64,000 nt of DNA from Owenia fusiformis (lineage: Eukaryota > Annelida > Polychaeta > Sabellida > Oweniidae). A program made the translations under genes and the position numbers. Below are positions 23,533-34,426 of this stretch, piece by piece. The DNA lies in assembly GCA_903813345.2 (NCBI GenBank), contig CAIIXF020000004.1, positions 15,571,196 through 15,635,195 of the forward strand, written 5' to 3'. Under the pieces are notes generated by a model, which made no database searches, had not been told where the DNA came from, and worked only from the letters and a program-made list of their open reading frames with translations. Every line of letters starts with the position of its first letter. Positions within the stretch are counted from its first letter, which is position 1.

Positions 23533-24571
23533 CATTTACAGAAATACCAGCTAGAAATGGAACGTCTATTTTTGAGAGACTCTGCTTTTAACATGATACA
23601 TACCATGTTATAGGCCCTCATTATCTTTTTGAAAGTCAAAACTATGAACAAAAAAGTCATTTAGACTTATTCTATCTATACTCAACTGCAACTTGACGTT
23701 AAAAATATAAGTTACCTGTAAATTGTTTACATAGCGAATATTTTACGACTTGTGTCTGTTTTTACGAAGGAAAAAAACTGATAGAAATATGGCGGGTTAC
23801 AAAGACTCCCTTCATTTCGATATACAAAATTATGCTTTTCTAGTGAGATTTCATTAGATTTTTTATACTGTCATGAAAACGTAGCCTATACTACATGTAC
23901 CATTATTTTAAGTTCAATTGCATTATTATGCATTGTTGCATTGTTAATATAATTTGCCCCATTTAGCATTCTTTTCTCCGAAAATATTTTTTGACGTTGT
24001 AAAATTGATTAGGGTACTTTCGATAACATTCTAAAATGATATGAGCAAAACAAATGATATCATTCTATTAAGCTCAGTATGACATTTTCCTTTGAACGTG
24101 CGTGGCATCAAATTGTCCCATCTCGACTTTTTCACCTTTGAGTTTAGTAGATGGAATCCAGGGAAGGAAAGACGACAAATATACACTTAAAATAAATTAT
24201 ATTTTGCAATCATAAAAATGCTCATGAGCTCAAGATTCCAATGTTACATTATATCACACGATTATCCTTATTTCTTAGATCTTTAGTTATTATTTATTAT
24301 GTGCGTGACAAAATTTGTCCCATCGACGATTTTTTTACAAAAATAAAGAAATACGACGTCCTTTCAGCTCTACGGCAAATCGTGTAGAACAAAATGCTCT
24401 CAAGTCGTGGCATGATAATACTTTGAACAAAATATTTTAAATGATCTGGTTTGAGGACAGTAGTGAATAAGATCATTCAATGGGAAAGATTTTTTAAATG
24501 CAATTCTGGCAATTTCAATTAATCGGAGTAGCGGATAGTCATTAATAGGATAGCGGATAGTCAATTATCAT
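23533..24571. other. No gene seen
   Basis: Unique AT-rich sequence. Two related phrases (AAATTGTCCCATC near 24111 and AAATTTGTCCCATCGACG near 24311) are the only internal repetition noticed. Confidence 0.5.
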
Positions 24572-24574
24572 TAA

Positions 24575-25064
24575 CACCCAAGTCACATTTCCCACGGCCG
24601 CCGTGCGGTCTATCATTTCTGCGGCCAGTAGCTTTTCTACGTTCGCCGTAGCATTTCTGCGCCCTCATACTTTTGCAGTCACATTTCCCACGGCAGCCGC
24701 ACGGTGAATTTTAAATTTCTGTTGATAAATAATACTTTTTTCATTTTATTTACATCAGGACAATTTATAAATGTTATTCATAGTGCTAGGAAGTAATATC
24801 AAATGAAAAGTGATCGTGAAACATTGACAAATAATGATTCAATCTTGTTGAGCCAGTTGATTTCTACGGGGACCTCAGAAATGAACAAATATTATAACTC
24901 CGAGTTATAATTTCTACGGCGACCCTGCGGCCTGTAAAAAACTGGATACGCCGTACGGAGGCCACAAGGCGAGCGTAGTTTTTCTACGCTCGCCGCAGAA
25001 ATTCACTGATTTAATTGATCTGCGGTCGACGCACGGCCTTCGTACGACAAATATGACTGGGGTG
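24575..25064. mobile_element. Harbinger-type MITE, inverted relative to the 22.7-kb copy
   Basis: 490 bp with ends CACCCAAGTCACATTT and AATATGACTGGGGTG. The whole interior matches 22697-23188 in reverse orientation, so the two copies form a 2.4 kb inverted pair. The left flank is TAA but the right flank runs straight into another copy, so its duplication is lost. Confidence 0.8.
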
Positions 25065-25066
25065 TT

Positions 25067-25436
25067 CACCGCACGGTGAATTTTAAATTTCTGTTGATAA
25101 ATAATACTTTTTTCATTGTATTTACATCAGGATAATTTATAAATGTTATTCATAGTACTAGGATGTAATGTCAAATAAAAAGTGATCGTGAAACATTGAC
25201 AAATAATGATTCAATCTTGTTGAACCAGTTGATTTCTACGGGGACCTCAGATGTGAACAAATATTATAACTCCGAGTTATAATTTCTACGGCGACCCTGT
25301 TGCCTGTAAAAACCTGGATACGCCGTACGGAGGCCGCAAGGCGAGCGTAGTTTTCCTACGCTCGCCGCAGAAACACACTGATTTAATTGATCTGCGGTCG
25401 ACTTACGGCCGCCGTGCGACAAATGTGACTGGGGTG
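25067..25436. mobile_element. Harbinger-type MITE, left-truncated
   Basis: Repeats the sequence of the preceding copy from CACCGCACGGTGAATT to the CTGGGGTG end with few changes, but lacks the first 80 or so bases. It follows that copy in direct tandem. Confidence 0.75.
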
Positions 25437-25556
25437 TCATAATATTTTTTCATTTCTGCGGTCGCCGTAGAAATCAACATGTCGTAGCCAGACCGCAGAA
25501 AGTTTCCACGGCGGCTGCACGTCGGGCTCACGGTCGACTTACGTCAACCGTAGTGT
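25437..25556. mobile_element. Internal fragment of the same MITE family
   Basis: Contains CTGCGGTCGCCGTAGAAATC and CACGGCGGCTGCACG-type words of the family but neither terminus. Confidence 0.5.
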
Positions 25557-25732
25557 TTTGTTAGGTAATCTCATATTCATTCTGGAAGTGTCTGAGGCAA
25601 GTGAACATTGCAATTCTTGAACAATTTTATTTTCTATTATGACCTACTTTGCTGTACACATTCGGCTTTCAAATTTCTAATGACCAGTACATTTTGTAAT
25701 AACTACTTTGCCAATTTTGCCTCCTTCAGATT

Positions 25733-26055
25733 CACGCGGTGCCAACTACGACTGTTAATTTGAATTTTAGACCTACCCCATGTTTGAAAATCAACGATTG
25801 TAAGTCTGATATTGCACTGTTTTACATCAACCTTGGTCCATTAAAAGCTAAATGTAGTGTCTCGGATTATGTTGAAGACTAAAAAAACAAAGATTTATGA
25901 TGAAAAGCAATATAAAAGAGTTATGTACCAACAGAAAGGCATTTCTGTTATGCTATGACTGGAACAAGTTAGAAGAAAAAACGTTGCAGTGTGAGACTCA
26001 CAATCCTTGATTTTCAAACATCTGGTCTAACTTAACAGTTTTCGTGTATAGTTGG
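25733..26055. mobile_element. Foldback MITE with CACGCGGT end, copy 1
   Basis: The left end CACGCGGTGCCAACTACGAC and the right-end inverse near 26050 pair imperfectly. The inner arms share GTTTGAAAATCAA and TTGCACTGTTTT-like blocks in both orientations. The intact copy at 40624-41020 has the same plan, so this one is an older relative. Confidence 0.65.
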
Positions 26056-26399
26056 ACCCCCATCCTTTTGTTATTGCGGTATTTTTTTATGGCGGATCTC
26101 AAAGAGGTATGAATGGACCTCATAAAATTCTATTGAATACAATCTTCTGAATGGCAGGCAAATCATCTTCCTCTTCATCCTTGTTCTTCTTTTCCTCTCA
26201 TACGCTTTGCGTCTTTGGAGGCATGGCGTAATAGCATTTACTAGTTGTCATAATATGTGACTAGATTCCCTTAAGGTACTCGGGGTCTTGGTTTCACTCA
26301 ACACTTTCTATTTGATATCCTAGCACTATAAATATCTTTTATGATTCATTCGCTCAAATTGCTGTTAGGCATGATGTAAATAACTGAGCATGAACGTTT
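26056..26399. other. No gene seen
   Basis: Unique spacer between mobile elements. Confidence 0.5.
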
Positions 26400-26694
26400 G
26401 TGTAGCTGTAGTAGTGTATGGTCAACGTACGGTTGCAGGGCAACGTTGCATCTGCTTTTGTATCCGGAAAAAACTACGCCCTCCGTAGGGAGACCGTATG
26501 GAGACCGTGATTCGTCATTTAAAAGGCCGCACGGCAACCGTGGTTTTTATATCAACAAAATTCACCGTGCGTTTGCCGTAGAAAATGTGACTGCAAAAGC
26601 ATCTAACCGCAGAAATTCTACGGCGAGCGTAGAAATGTTACTGACCGCAGAAATGATAGACCGCACGGCGGCCGTAGGAAATGTGACTGGGGTG
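26400..26694. mobile_element. Harbinger-type MITE, diverged copy
   Basis: Ends with GGAAATGTGACTGGGGTG; the left part is diverged (AACGTACGGTTGCAGGG) but keeps the family's CCGCAGAAAT and CGGCGAGCGTAG words. The 100-codon frame across it is a by-product of CG-rich codons. Confidence 0.65.
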
Positions 26695-26867
26695 TTATAA
26701 CTCCGAGTTATAATTTCTACGGCTACCCTCCGGCCTGTAAAAAGCTCGATACGCCGTACGAAGGCCGCAAGGCGAGCGTAGTTTTTTCACGCTCGCCGCA
26801 GAAATTCACTGATTTAATTGATCTGCAGTCGACGCACGGCCTCCGTACGACAAATGTGACTGGGGTG
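26695..26867. mobile_element. Harbinger-type MITE, 3' fragment
   Basis: Starts at the TTATAACTCCGAGTTATAA palindrome found mid-way in intact copies and runs to the CTGGGGTG end, followed by TTA. It abuts the previous copy directly. Confidence 0.75.
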
Positions 26868-26870
26868 TTA

Positions 26871-27470
26871 GCTTGGGTTTAGCATATAAATGGTCCTTCA
26901 AATAGCCCCAGAGAAAAAACTATGGGCCGTCAAATATGGTGAATTGGGAGGCCCTCACAATGTCTTATAGCCCCCACAGGTCAGAGGTTCAAGGTACTGC
27001 ATTGGTTGGGATTCTAGTGTAGCCTTTGTTGTGTGTATCAATTTGAGACCACTTTTTTCATTTGGATATCATTTGGTCTCCAGACTAGCCTGCCTATACT
27101 AACTCTGTAAGGTAACTACTGAATCATTTACCGATAATTGATCTGATAATCTGTGTTTGGTCAGCCATCGTCATCCTCAAACATATTTCTCTGTGGCTAT
27201 TTGAAGTAGTTTTTTAATACTCATTCCAAGCAAAAAGACCAAGAACAGCATAAAGGCAACATCCAAAGAGAAATCAAAAACATTCCACCGGAATTATTAT
27301 CAAATGTTATGAACAATATTGTAGCAGTAAGGATACAGGCTGTCATCGAAATATGAGGTTACATCGATGTGGTGTAAAAGGTAAAGGTTTAAATCATCAA
27401 AAAGACAAGACTGAAATAAAAATAGTGTATTGGGGAGAAAACTTTCACGTGGCTTCTTTACAATACTATA
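26871..27470. other. No gene seen
   Basis: Unique AT-rich sequence, no supported feature. Confidence 0.5.
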
Positions 27471-27610
27471 AGTTATTGAATGATTTGAAGTGCAATACAG
27501 GATATATTCTGCTCGAGAAATTCCGTATTGAAACGAGACGAAGTCGAGTGCCAATACAGAATATCGAGACAGAATATATCCTGTATTGCACTTCAAATCA
27601 TTCTATAACG
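27471..27610. repeat. Hairpin element with CGAGACGAAGTCGAG core
   Basis: Arms of about 40 bp contain TGCAATACAGGATATATTCT in both orientations. An inner inverted pair (CTCGAGAAATTCCGTATTG and its partner) surrounds ACGAGACGAAGTCGAG. Overlapping frames on both strands are a result of the symmetry. Confidence 0.8.
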
Positions 27611-27627
27611 TTTTTATCGTGTGATCC

Positions 27628-27722
27628 TCTGTATTGCTACTGAGAATGTCCCCTCCGTACCAATATTTTCTGTATTGCGACGGAGATTATCAATGTGGAC
27701 AATCTCAGTAGCAATACAGATT
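27628..27722. repeat. Second hairpin, TCTGTATTGCTACTGAGA arms
   Basis: Arms TCTGTATTGCTACTGAGA at about 27630 and its inverse ending near 27716. The inner arms are CTCCGTACCAATA and the partial inverse. It shares the CAATACAG word with the preceding hairpin. A short AATAC microsatellite follows at 27777-27806. Confidence 0.7.
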
Positions 27723-27889
27723 GGTACAGCACAAGAAATGACCAATCAGAAGGCTTCATTTTACAGATCATACTATAAAATACAATACAATACAATACGA
27801 TACAATAAAACCGCTAAATTACACAAAGCTTCTTTGTTTCACTATATGTATGTATATTTTCTGTTTAAGATGCTAGATCGAGGTGAATA

Positions 27890-28657
27890 ATGGCGTCCAC
27901 ACCATGGCCAAAACGTTTTGTTCGACTTCTTTGTGACTTCCGGTATGTCGATGATGACGGTAACGAAATTGATTTCGAAAAAAATGAAGAAGCAGAGTTG
28001 GTAACGAAAACGAATGAAGACTGGTGGCATGTTTTACGTCATGATGGTAATATGTTTCAAATGGTCGGCGTTCTAGCCAAATATGTTGAAGAGATACCAG
28101 ACGCGTACTTTTCATTTGGTGCTAACAAGCTTACAGCAAGTTGGAAAACTGATAAGCATAATGTCGTTGAAAGTAAAATACCTGTACATCCACCCAAAGT
28201 ACCTGTCAGAGAAAAAACAGAGCCTAAAGTACCTGTCAGTGAAAGGCCGAGACCTGCAATTCATGTCAGTAAAATACCTTTACCTAAATTGCCTATCAGC
28301 GAAAGGCCTTTACCTCAATTGCCCGTCAGTGAAAGACCTCTACCTAAATTGCCTCTTAGTGAAAGACCTCTACCTAAATTGCCTCTTAGTGAAAGGCCTC
28401 TACCTAAATTGCCTCTCAGCGAAAGGCCTTTACCTAAATTGCCTGTCGGTGGAAGATCTCTTCCTCAATTACCTGTCAGTGAAAGGCCATTACCTAAACT
28501 ACTCGTACCTCTAACTGGGTCGGTTGGCACCGCTGAAACATTTGGGAGCCAGTCTGGACAAATTGATACCGCTACTTTAGATGAGAACAAGTCCGATAGT
28601 GAGGTAAATACAAATCAGACACTCTTAATGGGTTTCGGTTCAAATAAAAAGTTTTAG
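27890..28657 (+). CDS. SH3-domain exon with tandem proline-rich SH3-ligand repeats (ARHGAP12/27-like)
   Basis: An N-terminal SH3 domain (about residues 10-70) is followed by ten decapeptide repeats (about 103-202). SH3 marks: LLCDFRYVDDDG in place of ALYDY, TNEDWWHV with the double Trp (45-46), and VLAKYVEEI (61-69). The order and the DDG insert resemble the first domain of ARHGAP12/15/27-type RhoGAPs, which bind proline-rich partners and silence Rho GTPases. The usual Pro of the last motif is Leu 62. Repeat consensus PKLPLSERPL (30 bp units) creates six RxLPxLP class I SH3-ligand motifs. The start is good: in-frame TGA at 27884, A at -3, G at +4. A strong splice donor (GAG|GTAAATA, 28603/28604, phase 0) suggests the exon ends after residue 238 and that the last 17 codons are intronic. 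WW, PH and RhoGAP exons are not seen downstream in the window. No repeat unit has a stop or frameshift. Confidence 0.7.
   Translation: MASTPWPKRFVRLLCDFRYVDDDGNEIDFEKNEEAELVTKTNEDWWHVLRHDGNMFQMVGVLAKYVEEIPDAYFSFGANKLTASWKTDKHNVVESKIPVHPPKVPVREKTEPKVPVSERPRPAIHVSKIPLPKLPISERPLPQLPVSERPLPKLPLSERPLPKLPLSERPLPKLPLSERPLPKLPVGGRSLPQLPVSERPLPKLLVPLTGSVGTAETFGSQSGQIDTATLDENKSDSEVNTNQTLLMGFGSNKKF
28604..28605 (+). other. Predicted splice donor of the SH3 exon
   Basis: GAG|GTAAATA agrees with the animal donor consensus and would close the exon in phase 0 after Glu 238, upstream of the frame's own stop at 28655-28657. Confidence 0.45.
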
Positions 28658-29355
28658 AAATGTTGAAATCAAGGGTGTCCAAACTTAAGGTACTTTTCCG
28701 TAATTTTACACTTTCGAATTTTTTTTTATTAATATGGATACGTAATTTTTATGGATTTATTTATTATTACAATAGTAATGGCAGTTTTAATGTATCTTTG
28801 TCGCATTTTGTTTCATATTTAGCAACATACAAGACAAACAATTGTCCGTGATTTTGAGAATCATAAAATTATCTTCAATTATCAAACTTTCTAGTGATAA
28901 AATCAAACATCCAGTCGTTCAGTTTTGAAGATAATATAGTCTCTTAATCCCCCAACCTCTTAATTATTCTCTAACATGGGGTTTCAAAACGTTTTCTAGC
29001 TTTAAAGGGATATTCCTTGCCAGACCGCCTCTCCTAATATGGTAGCTATAACCATATGTATTATACATTCATATTGAGCACTCTCTTCATGTCCGTACAT
29101 GAATTGTCATTGGGCTAACATTCGAAACGAAAATAAATTAGTCGGTGAACATTTTAAGGTTCATGAAAACAGTTGCTTGTTCGTAATAAAAGGCATTGAA
29201 CATATAAATCTATTCAAAGTTGTAAATGACAAGAATGCAACTAGTAAGATGCCTGCTTATTTTGACTATGAAGGTCGAGGTATCATCATTAGAGAGATTT
29301 CGCACATACGTAAAATAAAACTTATAACGTATACTTATACTTATAAGAAAACGTA
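28658..29355. other. Possible intron; no exon recognised
   Basis: AT-rich. A 105-codon frame (29099-29416) has no recognised motifs and runs into a MITE end, so it is not called as a gene. Confidence 0.4.
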
Positions 29356-29575
29356 CAAGGTGTTTCATAATGTGAGTATTTCGTCAGGAAAGATCTTCTC
29401 GGACTGTAATAAATAAAGGTCAAAGGGATGCCATTTGTACTTTCTTGAATTGTAGCATGTTTAGTTGATCCAAATGTGTTTGTCTAGAATAAAATAGGCT
29501 CATATATAGTACATACATATAGACCCATCTCTTCTCAAATTGACTTTTTGGAGATGCTCGTTATGAAACACCCTG
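29356..29575. mobile_element. 220 bp Tc1/mariner-type MITE
   Basis: Ends CAAGGTGTTTCATAA and, inverted, CAGGGTGTTTCATAA, both next to TA. The short length and TA flanks fit a mariner-derived MITE. The interior is AT-rich and non-coding. Confidence 0.65.
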
Positions 29576-30754
29576 TATGTCATTTGTTGAGCTACTGAAT
29601 GAGTCGTTTCCAGGAATTGCTAGAACCTACTGGTTTGATTGGTGTTTCAAATTGATGGTTAAAGTATTTGATTGGATACTGTTCCTACTCAGCCAATTAA
29701 TTTAGAAAATGCTTTCGGTCAATTGTTCCACACACATGTAGGTAAAGCTTTATACGGAGATCCAACTGTATACGTTTATCATCTACGTGTATATACAATT
29801 TTGTAAGTTCATTGAACTTATACTGATCATGAAAACTTTGAAATAATCAACTTGTTTATGTAATGACTCACTTGAAAGGATCATGACTCACTTTAAAGGA
29901 TCATGTTTAGAATACACTTCAACTGCTAGGACACGAAAGCAAGCATTTAATTACAATGTGCATAATCTACACATGCAGATGACAGTGCATTCACAGTCTC
30001 TGGTTGATGGAGCTTTTCTATATCGGGAATAGTTATGTTCCATTAAGTACAATTTAAAATTGATTTTAGTAAATATAATAGTTCGACATGACCCTTTAAA
30101 CTATACGTATACGTATAAGTTGTACTTTCACTTATGTGCGAAATCTCTCTAATATCATACAGATATACTGATAAACTCGCTCGGATTTTTTTAATTACAA
30201 CAAAACTGTATCAGGTTTTGACCACTCTGACTTTGACGAAATGACTATGAAGATTCTCCTTTTAGATATGAGCCCCATGAACATGTATTAACAACAGGTA
30301 ACTTAGACATTATATCCGATAGTTAAATCCAGACGTCCTTGATTTAATAAAGAAATGTCCGAAATTTCCTGAATCCAATCAAATTTTATGATAAACATTT
30401 TTTGAAGTTGTTGAAAATATGCGGAGATTGGATAAAAAGAGCACAAGATAAATCTGCATTAAATGAATGGGTATTGAAAATTAAGGATATCGTAAATAGA
30501 CGAATAAAGAAACTTAAGTCAAAATATTTGAAGAACCAACAAGTAACAAAACCTAAACTACATGAATCCCCTTAAAGCTAGGTTTAGTGCTGTTTCAAGA
30601 GTCGGTTCCGCTAAAAAAGTTTCTGGACTATTGACTAGATATCTTCAAGCTGTTAAAAATAATAGGTGGACTTACTGTAAGGCTAGTTTTAGAAATTCTG
30701 AGATTAACCATATTGCAAATTGAGACGCAATTATAATTCCAATTTTAATGCTTG
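29576..30754. other. No gene; one possible coding relic
   Basis: Mostly unique. Around 30430-30720 (+) a broken frame gives Lys/Arg-rich text (IVNRRIKKLKSKYLKNQ, then KKVSGLLTRYLQAVKNNRW) that looks like decayed protein but that I cannot assign. Confidence 0.35.
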
Positions 30755-31695
30755 CAATTTAATTTTGATTTTACTTTTAATTTTATTTATTATACCACCA
30801 CCCAAATAAAGGGTATTAGGCAAAAGTACATACAGTAAATAAGTATATCGCAATTAAGTATTTCATAACAAATATTACAATTGCCAGCCTCATTTAGAAA
30901 CTTACATAATGCTAAGAATACATTGCTATCGGATTGTAACAGCTTGGCATATTTAAAAATACTAATGTTTTTACAAAAAAATATTGGGGTAAATATTGTT
31001 TTCTAATGCTTTTAACAGACTTACATCCTAATATAAAATGAAATTCATCTCCTAATGAATTCTTATTACATAGTTCGGCAGAATCTTCTATTTCTTTCTA
31101 CATTTCCATACCTACCCCTCTCGATAGGTAATTTTTGTGTTGGGCATTCTGTATTTTGATAAAATGACTCAATATTTTTGAGGCAGTGAAAATAGGTAGT
31201 CTTCAAACTTGAAATCTGTTTTAAAAATTCTATAATTAAAACCTATGTTACTATTACTTACATCATTTCCCATGATTGCCTGAACTGGTCTTCTAGCCTT
31301 AATTTTACCGTTTTTACAAAATTTGGAAAATACAAACTACTAGGATTTAACCAAATGTTTGTCATACCAAGATTATCTAATGACTTCTTGACATAGTTCA
31401 GCAAGTCCATTTTGTACATATTTGCTGAAAGCATTTTTTCATTGTAAGAGCTTAATCTATACCAATATTTAAATGTACAAAAATCAAATTTTACCCTTAA
31501 TGTCATTCTCCCAACTCACCATAAACCATAAAGTTTCGTGTTGATGCTTTGACCTTAAGAACATACTTTAAAACCTTTATATGTAATTTTTCTATTTTTG
31601 CATTGTTGATAAAGCCCCATACCCAAGCCCCATATATCAAATTGGGGGCAACAAGCGTTTCAAAAAGATGTAATTGTCTCTTAATCACGCCTAAC
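30755..31695 (-). mobile_element. 5'-truncated LINE 3' end (CR1/L2-like)
   Basis: Read on the minus strand, this is the C-terminal part of a non-LTR reverse transcriptase ORF and its tail. It begins with LFETLVAPNLIYGAWVWGF, then VYGELG, the usual post-RT landmarks. After several shifts comes a zinc-type segment (RLCNKN, then FHFILGCK) and a terminal LIPFIWVVV-like stretch. The A/T-rich tail lies near 30760. The catalytic fingers and palm lie upstream and are missing, as in most dead LINE copies. Frameshifts near 31500 and 31250 break the ORF. Confidence 0.75.
31258..31688 (-). pseudogene. LINE reverse transcriptase C-terminal fragment
   Basis: Two adjacent minus-strand frames (31503-31688 and 31258-31506) overlap by a few bases and together give the thumb-like and connecting region after the RT palm: LFETLVAPNLIYGAWVWG, KVLKYVLKVKAST, then FKYWYRLSS and WLNPSSLYFPNFV. 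A frameshift separates them at the GELG motif. No catalytic FADD motif is present in the piece. It belongs to the 30755-31695 element. Confidence 0.75.
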
Positions 31696-32949
31696 CATCA
31701 ACAAGGTACAGTGACAAAATATACCGTAGTACACTTTTGATGTACGATGTCACTATTCAACAGTTTTGAAGCAAAGACAACGATATAGGTTTGATGTAGG
31801 TTTTAAAAAATTAATCTTGGGAATACTTGAAAGATTTCATGTTTGATTTCGTGTGTATTCGTTAAAGAAGACATTTTTTGGCTATAATTTAAAAAATCAA
31901 AAGTATATTTTGTCAACTCGAATGTACGTTGTCCCATTGAACTTACTCAATTCACTGTTAACCCTAATACAGACAACGTATTTTTCATAACACTAACAGA
32001 CAGGGGGGGTCAGATGCATTTAAAATTGAAACAGAACAATTACAGAATTACTTCGATTTGATTGAACTATTGAAACTTTCAAGATATATCATAAACGGGA
32101 TTTTAAAAAGTCTTCAATAAGCTAGTAGCCTATAGATCAGTAGATCTATCTATCAATGTAACTAACAAAACGTAGGGTACAGGCGCCAAATAATCAAACA
32201 GGCTGGAAACAGACTCCGTGGAAGTGCTAGTCTTCAACATATTCTATTCCGAGACACTGGATGGGAGTTTGCGCTGGAAGCTAACACCAAATGGGCACAA
32301 ATTAACCACCACCACAACAATACTTTCAAAAAAGCAAAAGCGATACTTGAACATGTTCGTTAAAGATCACTTGTTACTCATAAAAACCTTAATGAATCTT
32401 GAAATGAAATCATTACATTGTTTAAGATTACGTATATCTCATGCGTTTCAATTACAGGGACAACGAACATTCGAGTTGACAACATACATTCCTGATTTCT
32501 AAAATTACAATAAATACTTTAATATTTATTAATCTCCACCCGTCCTCAATTGTGAAGTATAGAGAAACATATCCTCATGAAAATAATCGACACTCTTAGG
32601 CAACAGGGGAAAAATGATCAAAGGAAATGTGAAAAATCCAACATTTTCCAATCGATCAATTTTCGTGGGTAGATTGACTACGAAAAAGATCGAGCACTGT
32701 TCCAAAATCTTTTAACGTTATTAGAAAGTTAAATGTCTTCCTAAACGAATACAAAATTTACAAAAACCTCTAGAAGGACGCAAAGTTTGAACACATACTT
32801 TTGCAGAGACGTTCATGAACATATGGAGAACGCAAAGAGAAACTTTTAAAGAATAAACTTTAGTACCAAAAGAGTTTTTAGCACATACTTTTTCTGGATA
32901 TTTTGTGAAAGTTCAGAACAAATAGTACAGGCTGATAAACACTTGGATT
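31696..32949. other. No gene; weak protein relic near 32.2 kb
   Basis: At about 32185-32365 (+) a frame reads RLRGSASLQHILFRDTGWEF then KWAQINHHHNNTFKKAKAIL, which may be a retroelement C-terminus but cannot be placed. The rest is unique AT-rich sequence. Confidence 0.35.
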
Positions 32950-33016
32950 AATTGGCTCCAGTCAGTAGGCTAAGCTCATAAGGACAACCTTGCAGTAGAC
33001 TAGTAATTGGCTTGAT

Positions 33017-34362
33017 ATGGCTACTAATATTGCTTCAGAGTCTGATTCTCCAACTGTAAGCCAACTATTGGGCTTACACTCACCAACACAATCAGAACAT
33101 GGTGACATTTCAATGACCTCTGGCCTCACCACATCAGTCAATCTGATCCAAGAAACACAACTGAAATCTGAAGATGAGAGGGAGGGGGAAACTAGCAGTG
33201 TTGATGCTAGTGCCATGCGAACTCTGAGACCACGTGCTATTATATCTAAGACCCCAAAAACAAAGAGGAGACCAAAGAAATCAGCCACAACAAAAATGAT
33301 GTAACAGCAGTCCTTAAAGCACTATCAACCATGCATTCTAGTATAGATACAACAAATAAGCTGATGCAGGGCCTACAAAAAACTAAGCTAGCTATGAAAA
33401 CAGCACAATGTTGCGAACTAGACAAAGAATGTCGCGAGTTACGCTCTCAGCTGTCAAAAGCTCATAGCACTGAGTCTGGATTACCAAAGACAGTGATTAT
33501 CGGAAGCTCCATTATTCGAGACTTTGATACAAATAAACTGCATAACACAGAAGTTGAGTGCATTCGAGGTGGAACAGTGGACGATGTACATAATTCACTG
33601 ACGGACAATAATGCTTCATATGACAGGGTCATTCTCCAAGTAGGTAGCAACGACTGCAGCAAAGATAACACCTCAGAAGATATCGCTAAACAATACCAGC
33701 TGCTTATCAAAGGAGCCAAAAACATTGCTAATGAAGTAGTTGTGTCTAGTATATGCCCACGCATAGATAATCCAGCAGCCCAAGAAAAGGTTGACACTGT
33801 CAGTGCTACACTACAAGGTATCTGCTCTGATGAAGATGCAAGTTTCACTTTCATAAACAATGACCTCTCGTTTAAACTCCAGGACAATTCCATTAATGAT
33901 GCGTTTTTACATGGTGATGGCCTCCACTTATCGAAACCAGGAACAAACCGATTGGTAATCAACATGAAGCTCAAAACGAAAGGCAAGGACATTACCAAAC
34001 CGTACTATAACCGTAACAGGAATGCCTTCAACAAACAGAATCAACAGAACCATGAAGATAATTATTACAATAATGATGACCCCAAACATGGAACCAATGA
34101 CTGGACAACAGTGAACAAGAAACATAGAAATAAAGTTCGCCAATCTCCCAATAATCAAACAGATGTGACAACTCACGAACAATCTAAACCTCAACAAGGA
34201 CACTTCTTAAGATGCATCAAATGTGGCGAAGCCAGCCACCTCACTAGCTCATGTTGGCACCCGTGGGTGCAATCAGCTTGGACACAAAGTCTCAAGATGT
34301 CCTGCAAACAGGATGGTGGACCAAGGGCACCAAGATTTCAACCGGTTCTAGATTCTTGGTGA
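33017..34362 (+). pseudogene. LINE ORF1: SGNH esterase plus zinc knuckles
   Basis: ORF1 proteins bind the retrotransposon RNA. This one has an N-terminal Ser/Thr- and Lys-rich part (33017-33304), a short coiled-coil-like stretch, then an SGNH/GDSL hydrolase domain: GSS nucleophile box (33502-33510), GSND box (33643-33654) and DGLHLS with the catalytic Asp/His pair (33916-33927). A CCHC zinc knuckle (CIKCGEASHLTSSC) follows at about 34213-34254. A second knuckle half (CNQLGHKVSRC) is read in another frame just after it, so an indel has damaged the C-terminus. A frameshift near 33280-33305 separates the N-terminal part from the rest. All four esterase residues appear intact. Confidence 0.8.
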
Positions 34363-34426
34363 AGTTATCGCCCTATCCCCACAATGCAAGGATAATGTCC
34401 CTAGGTCCCTCACAAAGCCTCGTAAA

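Noticed and set aside
26398-26700. 100-codon plus-strand ORF
   Set aside because: Lies in Harbinger-type MITE sequence with CG-rich codons; no protein features.
27353-27643. 96- and 98-codon ORFs on opposite strands
   Set aside because: Both arise from the symmetric hairpin at 27471-27610.
28083-28514. 143-codon ORF overlapping the SH3 exon in another frame
   Set aside because: It is the 30 bp repeat read out of frame (LYLNCLSAKG units); the main frame has a clear domain and start.
33462-33998. 178-codon minus-strand ORF
   Set aside because: Antisense shadow of the LINE ORF1 esterase.
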